Part shown: in pieces, positions 51,899-60,611 of the stretch
Numbering within the stretch: position 1 is the first letter of the stretch
How the letters are laid out: each line of letters begins with the position of its first letter
Source: Ferruginibacter sp.
GTDB taxonomy: Bacteria > Bacteroidota > Bacteroidia > Chitinophagales > Chitinophagaceae
Length of the DNA stretch: 64,000 bases
Direction: 5' to 3'
Assembly: GCF_028288465.1 (NCBI RefSeq)
Contig: NZ_JAQBNR010000069.1
Coordinates: 1 to 64,000 of the forward strand
Notes under the pieces: generated by a model
What the model saw: the letters and a program-made list of their open reading frames with translations, nothing else
Told to the model about the DNA's origin: nothing
Databases searched by the model: none
Translations under genes and position numbers: made by a program

Positions 51899-53803
51899 AT
51901 GAATGCTTTATCGAAGAGATTATTACTATTGATTTTATTAGCGTGCTTTTTTTGCCAGTGCAATGTACTGGCACAGGTGCGGTTTTCGGCTTCCGTTTCG
52001 CCTGCGGTGATTGGTAAAAATGAAACTGCCGAACTGCGGCTGATGGTTGAAAATGCGCAGGATGTCCAGCAAATAATTCCCCCTTCATTTAAAGATTTTA
52101 TTGTAGTAAGCGGCCCCAACCAGGAGAGCAGTGTTGAAACGGTGAATGGCGTTACCAGGCAAACAATCGGACTTACCTACGAACTGCAACCAAGAGCAAA
52201 AGGCAATTTTACCATTGGTGAAGCGGTTGCAAAAGCAGATGGCAAAACACTAAAAAGCAATGCAGTAAAATTACAGGTTACCAATGCTACATCATCTTCT
52301 GCTTCCAACCGAAACAGCGGCAACTTTCCCTTTAGTGGCCTGTCCTCTTTATACGACGACGGCATGCCGCGTGCGGATAACAGGGATTATATTTTAAAGA
52401 AGGGAGAAAATGTGCAGGAGAAGGTGGCTAAAAATATTTTTATTAAAGTAGATGCAGATAAAACAAGCTGTTATGTTGGTGAACCGGTGGTAGTAAATTA
52501 TAAATTGTATACCCGGTTAAAATCGGAAAGTAATATCACCAAAAATCCTTCCTTCAATGGCTTTTCTGTTGTTGACCTGAGCCAGCCCGGCCGGCCGTAT
52601 TATGCCACCGAAAAATTGAATGGCAAAGAATATAATGTGTATACGCTGCGCAAGTCGCAATTGTATCCGTTGCAGGCCGGCGCCATGGAAGCAGAAATTG
52701 CGGAAGTAGAAAACACCATTCATTTTGTGAAGGAAGATTATTTTAAAAGCCGCCGCGGAAGCACTGATGTGTTGCTGGAAGATTTGGGTTTTGCCGGCTT
52801 ACCGGCTGATGCCATGCAGGATGAAAAAGTTACGCTGCAAAGCAAGCCGCTGATCATTAATGTGAAGCCATTACCAGATACGAACAAGCCTGCTTCTTTT
52901 AACGGTGCTGTTGGTAGTTTTACTTTGGATGCCGGTGTAGAAAAATCAACTTTTTCAACGGATGATGCCGGCAAATTTCAGTTTACCATTACTGGTCGTG
53001 GCAATATGAATTTACTGAACGCACCGGAAATTATATGGCCTGATGGTATAGAAAGCTACGAACCAAGGGTGGTAGAATCCCTAAATAAACTGGACGTACC
53101 AATCAGCGGAAGCAAGGGTTTTGAATATTCATTCACAGTTAAAAAAGCAGGAACCTATACGTTGCCCGCAGTTGAATACAGTTACTTTGATCCGGTACAA
53201 CACAGTTATAAAATAATCAGCACCAAACCTGTAACCATTACCGTTACGGCAGGAACCGGGAAGAACAATACTGCAAAATATGTTGCTGATGACCGCAGTA
53301 CCAACGAGCGTGTTTCGGCTACTATTTTCAGCAACCGGCTTTGGATTATTATTCCGGTAGCTCTCTTGATTTTTGCAGGTTTGTTTTTTTGGGTTAAGAA
53401 AGAAAACAGCAAAGAACATGTAGTAGCAGTTAACCGTAAAGCGGAACAAGAAGCAATTAAATTAGCTGAAACAAAAAAAGAGGAACAACTACCTGCCAAT
53501 CCTTTGGCACATACAGAATATCACCTGGTGCAACAGAACAGCAGACCATTTTATGAAACACTGAATACCGAAATGCGCCGGTTTTTAGCCAGCCGCCTGG
53601 CTGTTCCCGTAGAAACAATCAATAAAAAAAGAATTGCTGAGGAACTGGATAAAAAAGGTATTGGTGTCGGTACAAGCCTGCAGGTACAACAATTACTGGA
53701 TGATATAGAGTGGCAATTGTATACGCCTTTTACAGATGAAAATAAAATGCAGGAAATGTACCAGACAGCTACTAACATCATTCGTGCTTTTGATACAGTC
53801 TAA
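51899..53803 (+). CDS. batD: BatD family protein
   Basis: Protein of 634 residues: signal peptide (about 1-25, ending VLAQ), a long periplasmic region of repeated Ig-like beta domains (VRFSASVSPAVIGKNETAEL and FIKVDADKTSCYVGEPVVVN are typical openings), one membrane span near residues 480-497 (WIIIPVALLIFAGLFFW) and a cytoplasmic helical tail. BatD belongs to the bat (Bacteroides aerotolerance) group that normally sits with moxR and VWA-domain genes. None of those partners is next to it here. It is convergent with the response regulator, 6 nt apart. Confidence 0.9.
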   Translation: MNALSKRLLLLILLACFFCQCNVLAQVRFSASVSPAVIGKNETAELRLMVENAQDVQQIIPPSFKDFIVVSGPNQESSVETVNGVTRQTIGLTYELQPRAKGNFTIGEAVAKADGKTLKSNAVKLQVTNATSSSASNRNSGNFPFSGLSSLYDDGMPRADNRDYILKKGENVQEKVAKNIFIKVDADKTSCYVGEPVVVNYKLYTRLKSESNITKNPSFNGFSVVDLSQPGRPYYATEKLNGKEYNVYTLRKSQLYPLQAGAMEAEIAEVENTIHFVKEDYFKSRRGSTDVLLEDLGFAGLPADAMQDEKVTLQSKPLIINVKPLPDTNKPASFNGAVGSFTLDAGVEKSTFSTDDAGKFQFTITGRGNMNLLNAPEIIWPDGIESYEPRVVESLNKLDVPISGSKGFEYSFTVKKAGTYTLPAVEYSYFDPVQHSYKIISTKPVTITVTAGTGKNNTAKYVADDRSTNERVSATIFSNRLWIIIPVALLIFAGLFFWVKKENSKEHVVAVNRKAEQEAIKLAETKKEEQLPANPLAHTEYHLVQQNSRPFYETLNTEMRRFLASRLAVPVETINKKRIAEELDKKGIGVGTSLQVQQLLDDIEWQLYTPFTDENKMQEMYQTATNIIRAFDTV

Positions 53804-53809
53804 TCAAGG

Positions 53810-54517
53810 TCAAACCTCTGTAAACTTATATCCCACGCCTCTTACAGAATGAAAGTATTTTGGATTGCGGCTGTCTTCTTCAAAATATTTCCGGAAGCTT
53901 AAGATAAAATTATCAATGGTACGGGTGGTGGGATATACATTGTAGCCCCATACCGCCTGTAAAATTTTTTCCCTGGTTACCACTTCATTTTTATTTTCAA
54001 TCAGCAGCTTTAGCAGCATGATTTCTTTTTTTGTTAACTCAATCACTTCACCATCTTTGGTAATGCATTCCAGGGCTTTAAAGTCTACCTGGTTTTTACC
54101 GAATTTATAAATTTGTTCCAGCGGTTTTCTGATTGCCAGGCGCTTGCTTTTTGCCACCAGTTTATTTACCCGCAACAATAATTCTTCCAGGTTAAACGGT
54201 TTGGTTAAATAATCATCGGCGCCTTTTTTTAAACCGAGTACCCGGTCAGCACTGCTGTTTTTGGCACTTAATATTAAAATGGGAATATCATTGTTTTGCA
54301 AACGGATGCTTTCACAAACACTGATGCCATCCAGCTCCGGTAACATCACGTCCAGTATCATCAAATCAAAATGTTCCTGCTGTACCGCTTTCAATGCTTC
54401 CAGCCCGTCAGAAGCACAGGTTACTTCATAGTCTTCCAGTTCCAGATTCAGCTTTAAAGCTTCCTGCAGATTTTCTTCATCTTCCACCAGTAAAATCGAA
54501 ATCTTATTTTCTGCCAT
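53810..54517 (-). CDS. OmpR-family response regulator (RprY-like)
   Basis: DNA-binding regulator of 235 residues: receiver domain with acidic pair VEDEEN, phospho-acceptor Asp56 in LMILDVMLPELDG and Lys in YLTKPFNLEELLLR, then a winged-helix domain (about 135-235; LTKKEIMLLKLLIENKNEVV). The phylum's RprXY pair has the same form. It follows its histidine kinase after 32 nt on the same strand. Target genes are unknown. Confidence 0.93.
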   Translation of the reverse strand: MAENKISILLVEDEENLQEALKLNLELEDYEVTCASDGLEALKAVQQEHFDLMILDVMLPELDGISVCESIRLQNNDIPILILSAKNSSADRVLGLKKGADDYLTKPFNLEELLLRVNKLVAKSKRLAIRKPLEQIYKFGKNQVDFKALECITKDGEVIELTKKEIMLLKLLIENKNEVVTREKILQAVWGYNVYPTTRTIDNFILSFRKYFEEDSRNPKYFHSVRGVGYKFTEV

Positions 54518-54549
54518 CTTAATTTGTTTATTGTTTATACCTGCAATAG

Positions 54550-55530
54550 CTATTGCCTGAAAAGAATGGTAAAATTACAGCCAGCGGGTACATTATCCGT
54601 CAATAAGACTGTTGCATTGTGTTGCTGGGCAATTTTTTTTGTAAGATACAAACCCAGCCCGGTTCCCTTGGCGCCCTTTGTTGCCTGGTTACCGGTGCGG
54701 TAATATTTATCAAACACTTTTTTCTTTTCAGTATCATCAATTCCTTTTCCTTCATCCTTCACCGAAAAACTGATTTCCTTATTTTGTTCTTTCAACAAGA
54801 TGTATACCGGCGTCTCTTTGGGGGAATATTTGATGGCATTATCAATCAGGTTATTTACGCCCATTTGCAACAACAGGCGATCGCCCATTATAAATATATT
54901 TTCGCCAATGCTGGCTTTAATCTGCCGTTGCGGGTAGCGGATGATACAATCCTGCACGCACTCGTTTACCAATTCTGTTAAGTTAATATCTTCCTTTGTT
55001 ATACTGTATCCGCCGGCTTCTATCTGCGATGCCAGCAGCATATTGTTACAAAGCGCATTGAGGCGGTTGGTTTCCTGTATGGTATTCTGCAACAGTCTTT
55101 GCTGTTGTGTTTCGTCCAGCTTTCGTCTTTGCAGGGTTTCTAAATTTAACTTGGTTACGGCAATAGGCGTTTTTAATTCATGCGTAATGGCCATCATAAA
55201 ATTTTGTTGCTGCTGAGTTGAGATCAGCTGCTGCCTTACCGCACGGTAAATAAAAACGGCGCTGGCCAGTATCAGCAACAAAAAAATACTGCCTTCTCCA
55301 ATGTATTGAATTGTCTTTCTTTTTTCTGCTGCATTCAATTGCTGAATGGCATCATAATAACCGGGACTGTCCTTTTTCAGCTGCTCTGTTTCAAATTGTA
55401 TCATCTGGTGGTTCTGCCTGTTGAGGGCAATAAACCAATACATCAGGGCCGATACAATATAGATCAGTAGTACCCAGTACACCGCAAAAATCAGCCGTAA
55501 ACGTTTTGTTTTAAAAGAGGGAAATGTCAT
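54550..55530 (-). CDS. Sensor histidine kinase (RprX-like)
   Basis: Membrane kinase of 326 residues with two spans (about 12-34 and 79-96) around a short periplasmic loop of some 45 residues. HisKA region ITHELKTPIAVTKLN with His117, then HATPase_c boxes NNLIDNAIKYSPKE (N), DEGKGID (G1) and GTGLGLYLTKK (G2). No HAMP or PAS domain is evident. It forms a two-gene operon with the downstream regulator. Confidence 0.94.
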   Translation of the reverse strand: MTFPSFKTKRLRLIFAVYWVLLIYIVSALMYWFIALNRQNHQMIQFETEQLKKDSPGYYDAIQQLNAAEKRKTIQYIGEGSIFLLLILASAVFIYRAVRQQLISTQQQQNFMMAITHELKTPIAVTKLNLETLQRRKLDETQQQRLLQNTIQETNRLNALCNNMLLASQIEAGGYSITKEDINLTELVNECVQDCIIRYPQRQIKASIGENIFIMGDRLLLQMGVNNLIDNAIKYSPKETPVYILLKEQNKEISFSVKDEGKGIDDTEKKKVFDKYYRTGNQATKGAKGTGLGLYLTKKIAQQHNATVLLTDNVPAGCNFTILFRQ

Positions 55531-55647
55531 TATAATATCATGCTGTTATTAAGTTGACTTTGATGGTAGTTGGGCAAGCTATATAAATACTTCTTTGGAT
55601 AAGGTAACACGAAAAAATTTATTTACAACCATTATCGACGAAGCAAT

Positions 55648-56148
55648 CTACTGCACTTTTTCAATCCGGATTCCGGCATTCATAATGTTCGGCAAAGGAT
55701 TTTCCCGCATGATTTGACCAACCTGGAACCTGTAAGTGCCGGGCTTGTTGAACTTTACCGGGGAGCTGGTAATTAATTTTCTTACTTCCCAGATATCATC
55801 CATGCCTGTCCCTTCCCAGCCCCGTGCATCCGAGCCCAGTTGCAATTCAAATTGCTGGGTTCGCATTTTATCTCCCGGCGACTGGGTGCCTACTTTAAGC
55901 CAGATATTGTTGTACCGGTAAGCATCCGTATGGCGTAATACAATGTAGATATTGTACGAAGCGGTAGTGTCCTGTATGGTAAAATCAAAAACAGGTTCTA
56001 AACTAAATGCCCATTGGTTGTTGGGTATCACCACATTTTTTTCAAACACATCCATCCTTTTGCAGGCGGTGAGCCACATACTTGCAACAAGAATGGTGGC
56101 AAATAAAAAACGATGATTTGTAACGGGTAAATATGCCTTTATGCTCAC
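55648..56148 (-). CDS. gldH: Gliding motility lipoprotein GldH
   Basis: Lipoprotein of 166 residues with a signal ending MWLTAC and a compact beta-rich mature part. DVFEKNVVIPNNQWAFSLEP, YIVLRHTDAYRYNNIWLKV and the end NIMNAGIRIEKV match GldH, needed for gliding in Flavobacterium. A TATTTTTG box lies at 56163-56170. It agrees with GldC and PorG elsewhere in the window. Confidence 0.88.
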   Translation of the reverse strand: MSIKAYLPVTNHRFLFATILVASMWLTACKRMDVFEKNVVIPNNQWAFSLEPVFDFTIQDTTASYNIYIVLRHTDAYRYNNIWLKVGTQSPGDKMRTQQFELQLGSDARGWEGTGMDDIWEVRKLITSSPVKFNKPGTYRFQVGQIMRENPLPNIMNAGIRIEKVQ

Positions 56149-56162
56149 AAGAAAAATTTATA

Positions 56163-56170
56163 CAAAAATA
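56163..56170 (-). promoter_or_regulatory. Possible -7 box of gldH
   Basis: Minus-strand TATTTTTG fits TAnnTTTG, 14 nt before ATG 56148; no TTG at standard spacing. Confidence 0.3.
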
Positions 56171-56222
56171 AAACTCTTTAGCGATTAGCCACTGCCTCTA
56201 TCGCCGAAGGATCCAAATGATA

Positions 56223-57098
56223 TTACAACACATTCAGCACCTGTTCTTTTGCTTTTTCCAACTCATCTTTCATTGTTACCACGCACTTCTGAATGCCGGC
56301 ATCATACGCCTTACTGCCGGTGGTGTTAATTTCACGGCCAATTTCCTGTATCACGAACGATAATTTTTTACCTTTTGCTTCATCCTTGTCTGCCAGCAGG
56401 CTTATAAAATATTCGCAGTGTTGTTTTAACCGAACCTGCTCTTCGTGGATATCAATTTTTTCGATGTAGTAAATCAGTTCCTGTTCCAGCCTGTTGCCAT
56501 CATAATTTTCCTTGCCTACATGTTCTTCCAGCAGCTGTACTATTTCTTCGCGGATGCGTTTCATGCGGTTGGGTTCCAGCAGTACGATGGCTTCTTCCTG
56601 TGCATTGATATTGGTGATGCGTTTAATAAGATCTTTCTCCAGGCTGGCACCTTCTTCTTCCCGGTGCTTATTTAATTCTGTGAGGGCTGTTTGCAACACT
56701 TTTTTAAAGTCTTCAAAATCGGTATCATTCAACATGTCGTTGGTGGGAGTTACCACCTCAGGGAGGCGCAACAAGGCACTTAAAACAGAATTGGTATCAA
56801 TACTTAGTTCACCTGCCAACTCTTCAATCTGGCGGTAATAAGCCTTGATTAAATCAGTATTGATGTTGACGGGTTTGGAAGTACCATTTTGTTTGATGGT
56901 GATTACACAATCAATGGTGCCTCTTACCAATTGTTCCTGCAAAATATTGCGTATTTCAAATTCATACGGACGAAGCAATGGCGGCAGCCGCAATTGCATT
57001 TCAAACTGTTTGCCATTCAATGACTTTATTTCTACCAAAAATGTTTTATCATTTACTGTTTGTTCTGCCCGGCCAAAGCCAGTCATTGATTTAAGCAT
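56223..57098 (-). CDS. YicC family endoribonuclease-like protein
   Basis: Protein of 291 residues. The N-terminal signature MLKSMTGFGRAEQTVNDK and C-terminal KLSFVIQEIGREINTTGSKA define the YicC family; E. coli YicC has been shown to cleave RNA, including a small regulatory RNA. A central helical region (about 150-230) is rich in Glu and Lys. In many genomes yicC precedes gmk, but here gmk is 8 kb away. It follows the pseudouridine synthase gene after 65 nt. Confidence 0.93.
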   Translation of the reverse strand: MLKSMTGFGRAEQTVNDKTFLVEIKSLNGKQFEMQLRLPPLLRPYEFEIRNILQEQLVRGTIDCVITIKQNGTSKPVNINTDLIKAYYRQIEELAGELSIDTNSVLSALLRLPEVVTPTNDMLNDTDFEDFKKVLQTALTELNKHREEEGASLEKDLIKRITNINAQEEAIVLLEPNRMKRIREEIVQLLEEHVGKENYDGNRLEQELIYYIEKIDIHEEQVRLKQHCEYFISLLADKDEAKGKKLSFVIQEIGREINTTGSKAYDAGIQKCVVTMKDELEKAKEQVLNVL

Positions 57099-57163
57099 AG
57101 TGCGGTTATTATTTTATAAGTTGCAATGTTGTAATAAAGAGGCTACAAGTTATAGGAATAAAC

Positions 57164-57778
57164 TCATTTGTTTACTTTAAGCGGATCATTTTTACCATTA
57201 AAGAGAAAATGGTATGCTTCGCCGGAAGTTAGTATGCGCATTTCTCCGGGCTGCAGGGCATCAATGCTGCACTTTTCTATGCGGTAGCGAATCAATCGCA
57301 AGGTGGGAAATCCAACTGCCGCTGTCATCTTTCTTACCTGCCTGTTTTTACCTTCTGTAAGAATCATTTTTATCCAGCTGGTGGGTATGTTTTTTCTAAA
57401 GCGGATAGGTGGATTTCTATCAGGTACAACAGGTGCAGTTTTAAACGGTGACACCTTGCATTTTTTGGTACGGTATGTCTTTCCATCCACATTGATGTCT
57501 ACACCCATTTGTAAATCATGCATGGCTTCATCCGTTATTGTACCATCTACCTGCACCCAATATTCCCGTTCGTGTGCAAAGGCTGGATTGAGTAATTGAT
57601 GATTGAGTTTTTTATCGTTGGTAAGTACCAGCAAACCCTCACTGTCGTAATCCAGTCTTCCTGCTGAATACACATCATTGGGTACTTCAAAATAATCAGC
57701 GAGTGTTTGTTTACCATCACCAGATGTAAATTGCGATAACACATTAAATGGTTTGTAAACGATGCAGTAATATTCCAA
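57164..57778 (-). CDS. rRNA large-subunit pseudouridine synthase, RluE/RsuA family
   Basis: Protein of 204 residues without an S4 domain, as in RluE. The catalytic Asp lies in AGRLDYDSEGLLVLTND, and TEGKNRQVRKMTAAVGFPTL is the second family signature. It should convert a uridine of 23S rRNA to pseudouridine. It begins YYCIVYKPFNVLSQF, the typical opening. The 570-nt region upstream contains a minus-strand terminator-like hairpin at 57851-57888. Confidence 0.93.
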   Translation of the reverse strand: MEYYCIVYKPFNVLSQFTSGDGKQTLADYFEVPNDVYSAGRLDYDSEGLLVLTNDKKLNHQLLNPAFAHEREYWVQVDGTITDEAMHDLQMGVDINVDGKTYRTKKCKVSPFKTAPVVPDRNPPIRFRKNIPTSWIKMILTEGKNRQVRKMTAAVGFPTLRLIRYRIEKCSIDALQPGEMRILTSGEAYHFLFNGKNDPLKVNK

Positions 57779-57850
57779 CAGAAAGAAAATTATAGATGAA
57801 TAAAATTGAGCAATGAGCAGTAAATAAAGCCAATTGAATGTGTTGTAAAA

Positions 57851-57888
57851 ATAATAAAGCCCGACATTTAATAGCCAGGCTTTGTTAT
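57851..57888 (-). terminator. Terminator-like hairpin upstream of the pseudouridine synthase gene
   Basis: 11-bp stem with one G-T wobble (57851-57861 with 57878-57888) and a 16-nt loop. On the minus strand it is followed by TTTTAC after a T-rich arm. It lies about 70 nt before the start of the gene at 57778, so it would end an upstream transcript or attenuate the gene. Confidence 0.5.
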
Positions 57889-57999
57889 ATTAATGGGTTA
57901 GTAAGTACCAGGAAATAAATTTCCTTACACAATATTAAAAAGAATTTATTCTATCTGAAAAATTATTTTAATAAATTTTATGCACATTTTATTTTGAGC

Positions 58000-58008
58000 T
58001 GTGGATAA
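58000..58008 (-). other. Perfect DnaA-box 9-mer
   Basis: TGTGGATAA on the plus strand is the complement of the consensus DnaA box TTATCCACA. A one-mismatch box TTATGCACA lies 13 nt to the left in opposite orientation. Two boxes alone do not establish an origin. Confidence 0.45.
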
Positions 58009-58323
58009 GGGCCGTATGTTTTAACGCATCTTACAAAACGATGACAACAAAATGGAAGCAGTCAATTGTAATTTTGATCGTCGTTGGAAAATAGCAGTGC
58101 GCTGAAAGTATTGATTTTACAGATATTTCAGCGATTTGTAGTTTATGTAATCAGGTGCGGTAATAAATTATATCAGCAGCATTGCGGTTTTTATTTTGCT
58201 ATACCGGAAGCTCTTGCTATGATTTTTTTGATGAAAAAAAATTTAGAAAAATTTTGACTGCGGCATGCATTTTTGATGCTTCAATACAAATATTTTGATG
58301 CTCCGCTTATAAAACAAAGCAGC

Positions 58324-58331
58324 CTACCTTT
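58324..58331 (+). promoter_or_regulatory. -7 box of the LpxD-like gene
   Basis: TACCTTTG, a perfect TAnnTTTG match, 17 nt before ATG 58349. In place of a TTG at the right spacing there is the second of two direct TTTTGATGCT repeats (58271-58280 and 58293-58302), which may bind an activator. Confidence 0.45.
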
Positions 58332-58348
58332 GACAAAATTTTTATTGC

Positions 58349-59293
58349 ATGCAATTCCCTTCTCCTGTTTCTGTACAATGGATCGCTTCCTTCATTGATG
58401 CAGAATTAATTGGTAACGTAAACGGCTCCGCTACCGGCATCAACGAGATACACAATGTTATGGAAGGCGATCTTGTTTTTGTTGATCATCCAAAGTATTA
58501 TGATAAGTGCATTAACAGCGCCGCAAGTTTTATCATCATCAATAAAACAGCAACGGTACCTGGCGGAAAAGCGTTGCTGATTGTAGCGGATCCTTTTGAA
58601 GCATACAGTAAAATTGTTGAGCATTTTTCTCCTTTCAAAGCATCTTTAAAAGCTATCAGCGACAGCGCCATCATTGGTGAAGGAACGGTAGTAATGCCGA
58701 ACTGTTTTGTTGGCAACAATGTGCGCATTGGTAAAAACTGCATCATTCATCCTAATGTAAGTATTTATGATAATTGCATTTTAGGGGATGAAGTAGAGAT
58801 ACATTCCGGCACCGTAATCGGCAGTGATGCGTTCTATTTCAACACTAAAAAAAACAGGGAGGTATGGTACAAAAAAATGAGCAGTTGCGGCATCGTTTTA
58901 ATTGAAGATAATGTAGAGATCGGAGCCGGTTGTACCATCGATCGGGGCGTGAGTGCCGTCACAAAAATTGGTAAAGGAACCAAGTTTGATAACCTGGTGC
59001 ATATTGGTCATGATACAGTGATAGGAAAAAACTGCCTGATCGCCGCACAGGTAGTTGTTGCCGGCTGTGTGGTCATTGAAGATGGTGTTACACTGTGGGG
59101 ACAAGTTGTTGTTAATAAAACATTGACCATTGGAGCCAATGCAGTACTGTTGGGTACATCAGGTGTAACACATAGTCTTGAAGGCAATAAAACTTATTGG
59201 GGCACGCCGGCGCAGGATGCTGTTTTAGCAAGAAGAGAACTGGTATGGATAAAAAGAATTCCACAGTTGTGGGATAAGGTGATGGGGAAGTAA
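58349..59293 (+). CDS. LpxD-like UDP-3-O-acylglucosamine N-acyltransferase
   Basis: Left-handed beta-helix acyltransferase of 314 residues. An N-terminal uridine-binding-like domain (about 1-95) is followed by many hexapeptide repeats (AIIGEGTVVMPNCFVGNNV, IGKNCIIHPNVSIYDN). The catalytic His is in FDNLVHIGHDTVIGKN. It resembles LpxD of lipid A synthesis but is shorter than the usual 340 residues and not beside lpxA or lpxC, so it may be the second LpxD-type protein found in many Bacteroidota. Single-gene unit with its own -7 box. Confidence 0.87.
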   Translation: MQFPSPVSVQWIASFIDAELIGNVNGSATGINEIHNVMEGDLVFVDHPKYYDKCINSAASFIIINKTATVPGGKALLIVADPFEAYSKIVEHFSPFKASLKAISDSAIIGEGTVVMPNCFVGNNVRIGKNCIIHPNVSIYDNCILGDEVEIHSGTVIGSDAFYFNTKKNREVWYKKMSSCGIVLIEDNVEIGAGCTIDRGVSAVTKIGKGTKFDNLVHIGHDTVIGKNCLIAAQVVVAGCVVIEDGVTLWGQVVVNKTLTIGANAVLLGTSGVTHSLEGNKTYWGTPAQDAVLARRELVWIKRIPQLWDKVMGK

Positions 59294-59307
59294 GGCAGGT
59301 TTGAGTC

Positions 59308-59411
59308 GTGAATGGTGAATTCTGAATGGTAATGCGGAGTATTGTTGCGACTTGTTATTGAGGTTGAGTACTCATCACTAATACTCACAATTCACCATTC
59401 ACCATTCACCA
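59308..59411. repeat. Inverted repeat with TTCACCA heptamers between convergent genes
   Basis: A perfect 14-bp inverted repeat (59308-59321 with 59389-59402) spans a 67-nt centre. The right side continues as three TTCACCA heptamers (59391-59411) in a degenerate 7-bp-periodic stretch. It lies between the stops of the LpxD-like and CarboxypepD_reg genes. Confidence 0.8.
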
Positions 59412-59435
59412 CTGGCACTTACTACTCATAACTAA

Positions 59436-60533
59436 TTACTGCGGCCTGAAATCGTATGGAAGTACATCCGCCACTTTTTGCCATGTCCAGTAGCCGTTGA
59501 CCACAATATCATTCTGATCAAAGAAGTAACCATTCTGTTCTATGCCCAGTGATTGGTCCGGCGCAAAGGTTACAATTGACAATTGAAATTTCCTGGGTGT
59601 ATCACCGGTGGTTGAAAGATACAGCGGGTCAGGCGCCTGCTTGTTGTACAACACTGCCAGGTTGGGTTGATTGGGCAGTATTTCTACCACCTGCGTACTG
59701 TCATTTTTTGTATAGTTGAGAGCGCCATAAAAATCCTGCACAGGGATGGCGGTTTCTACCTCGTTTGCTTTTGTCACCAACTGAATTTCAAATCCTTCTT
59801 CCTTTATTTTTTTATCATGCACGCTGCGCATAAAATGCAGCATTGATCCCTGGTAAGCTTTTAACCGGTTATTGTACCAGTTAATTTTTTGCGCTTCATC
59901 TGCAGGCTGCAAATCCTTAAATAACGGATAACCGGAGTAAGTACTTAACTGTGATGCGTACTCATGCGTAAAAGAGTCCAGCGTATATTTTATGGAATAC
60001 CCCAAAGCAGTATTTTCAATCTCCAAAGGTTCGGTTGCCAACACTTTTAAGCGGTTCTTCTTTTTATAAAAATAAAAATGCAGTGCGTTTTTATTTTTAA
60101 TAACGCATTGGCTGCTGTTGGCGGTTTTGCCAATAAAGTTTTCTTCAAAAAAACTACCATATTTTTCTAGTCCGTCTTTTACTTCGTTGCTTGATTTTAT
60201 CACTACATCTTCCAGTGCTTTTTCTTTGGGTACTATTTCAATGACGATGTTTTTATCCAATGCATCGGCGGTAGTAATACGCCGGTTGGCCGTTTGGTAA
60301 CCGGTAAAAGTGATAATCAAATCGTATCCGCCATTTAACAGGTGCAAACTAAAGTTTCCTTGCTGATCCGTAGCTGTACCGATGGTTGTATTTTGTGCGA
60401 ATACGCTTGCACCCTGCAACGGTAATTTGGTATTGCCATCTATCACCCGGCCGGTAATGATATACTGCTCAAACTGAGCCCGGGTTTGACTGGTAATAAA
60501 AACAACACACAATAAAAAGATGATTTTTTTCAT
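59436..60533 (-). CDS. Exported protein with CarboxypepD_reg-like N-terminal domain
   Basis: Protein of 365 residues: signal peptide (about 1-19, ending TRAQ), then a CarboxypepD_reg-like beta-sandwich (about 24-105; ITGRVIDGNTKLPLQGASV and YDLIITFTGYQTANRRI) as found at the start of TonB-dependent receptors, then a region of about 260 residues with no motif I recognise. There is no barrel or plug domain, so it is not a receptor. It is probably periplasmic or surface-exposed. Function unknown. Confidence 0.85.
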   Translation of the reverse strand: MKKIIFLLCVVFITSQTRAQFEQYIITGRVIDGNTKLPLQGASVFAQNTTIGTATDQQGNFSLHLLNGGYDLIITFTGYQTANRRITTADALDKNIVIEIVPKEKALEDVVIKSSNEVKDGLEKYGSFFEENFIGKTANSSQCVIKNKNALHFYFYKKKNRLKVLATEPLEIENTALGYSIKYTLDSFTHEYASQLSTYSGYPLFKDLQPADEAQKINWYNNRLKAYQGSMLHFMRSVHDKKIKEEGFEIQLVTKANEVETAIPVQDFYGALNYTKNDSTQVVEILPNQPNLAVLYNKQAPDPLYLSTTGDTPRKFQLSIVTFAPDQSLGIEQNGYFFDQNDIVVNGYWTWQKVADVLPYDFRPQ

Positions 60534-60611
60534 ACAAAAAGAATTAATCCAACACCATTTTATAAATAACAGAAACGGTATTTTACAAACAAAATTGCCA
60601 CCGAAAATACA

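Larger units (their letters stand above)
57779..58348. other. 570-bp gene-free AT-rich region with DnaA-box-like sites
   Basis: No credible gene: the best plus-strand frame is a 17-codon start (58041) resembling the beginning of a membrane protein. Contents seen: a terminator-like hairpin (57851-57888), a short palindrome AGGAAAT-AA-ATTTCCT near 57910, facing DnaA-box-like 9-mers TTATGCACA (57978-57986) and TGTGGATAA (58000-58008) beside a very AT-rich stretch, two direct TTTTGATGCT repeats and the TACCTTTG box of the next gene. Confidence 0.7.

Noticed and set aside
58041..58091. 17-codon frame MTTKWKQSIVILIVVGK as a gene start
   Set aside because: It ends after 17 codons and no continuing frame resembles a protein; at most a remnant.
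57779..58348. Firm call of the chromosomal origin
   Set aside because: Only two DnaA-box-like sites are present, dnaA itself is absent and gene orientation gives no clear switch; kept only as a low-confidence finding.
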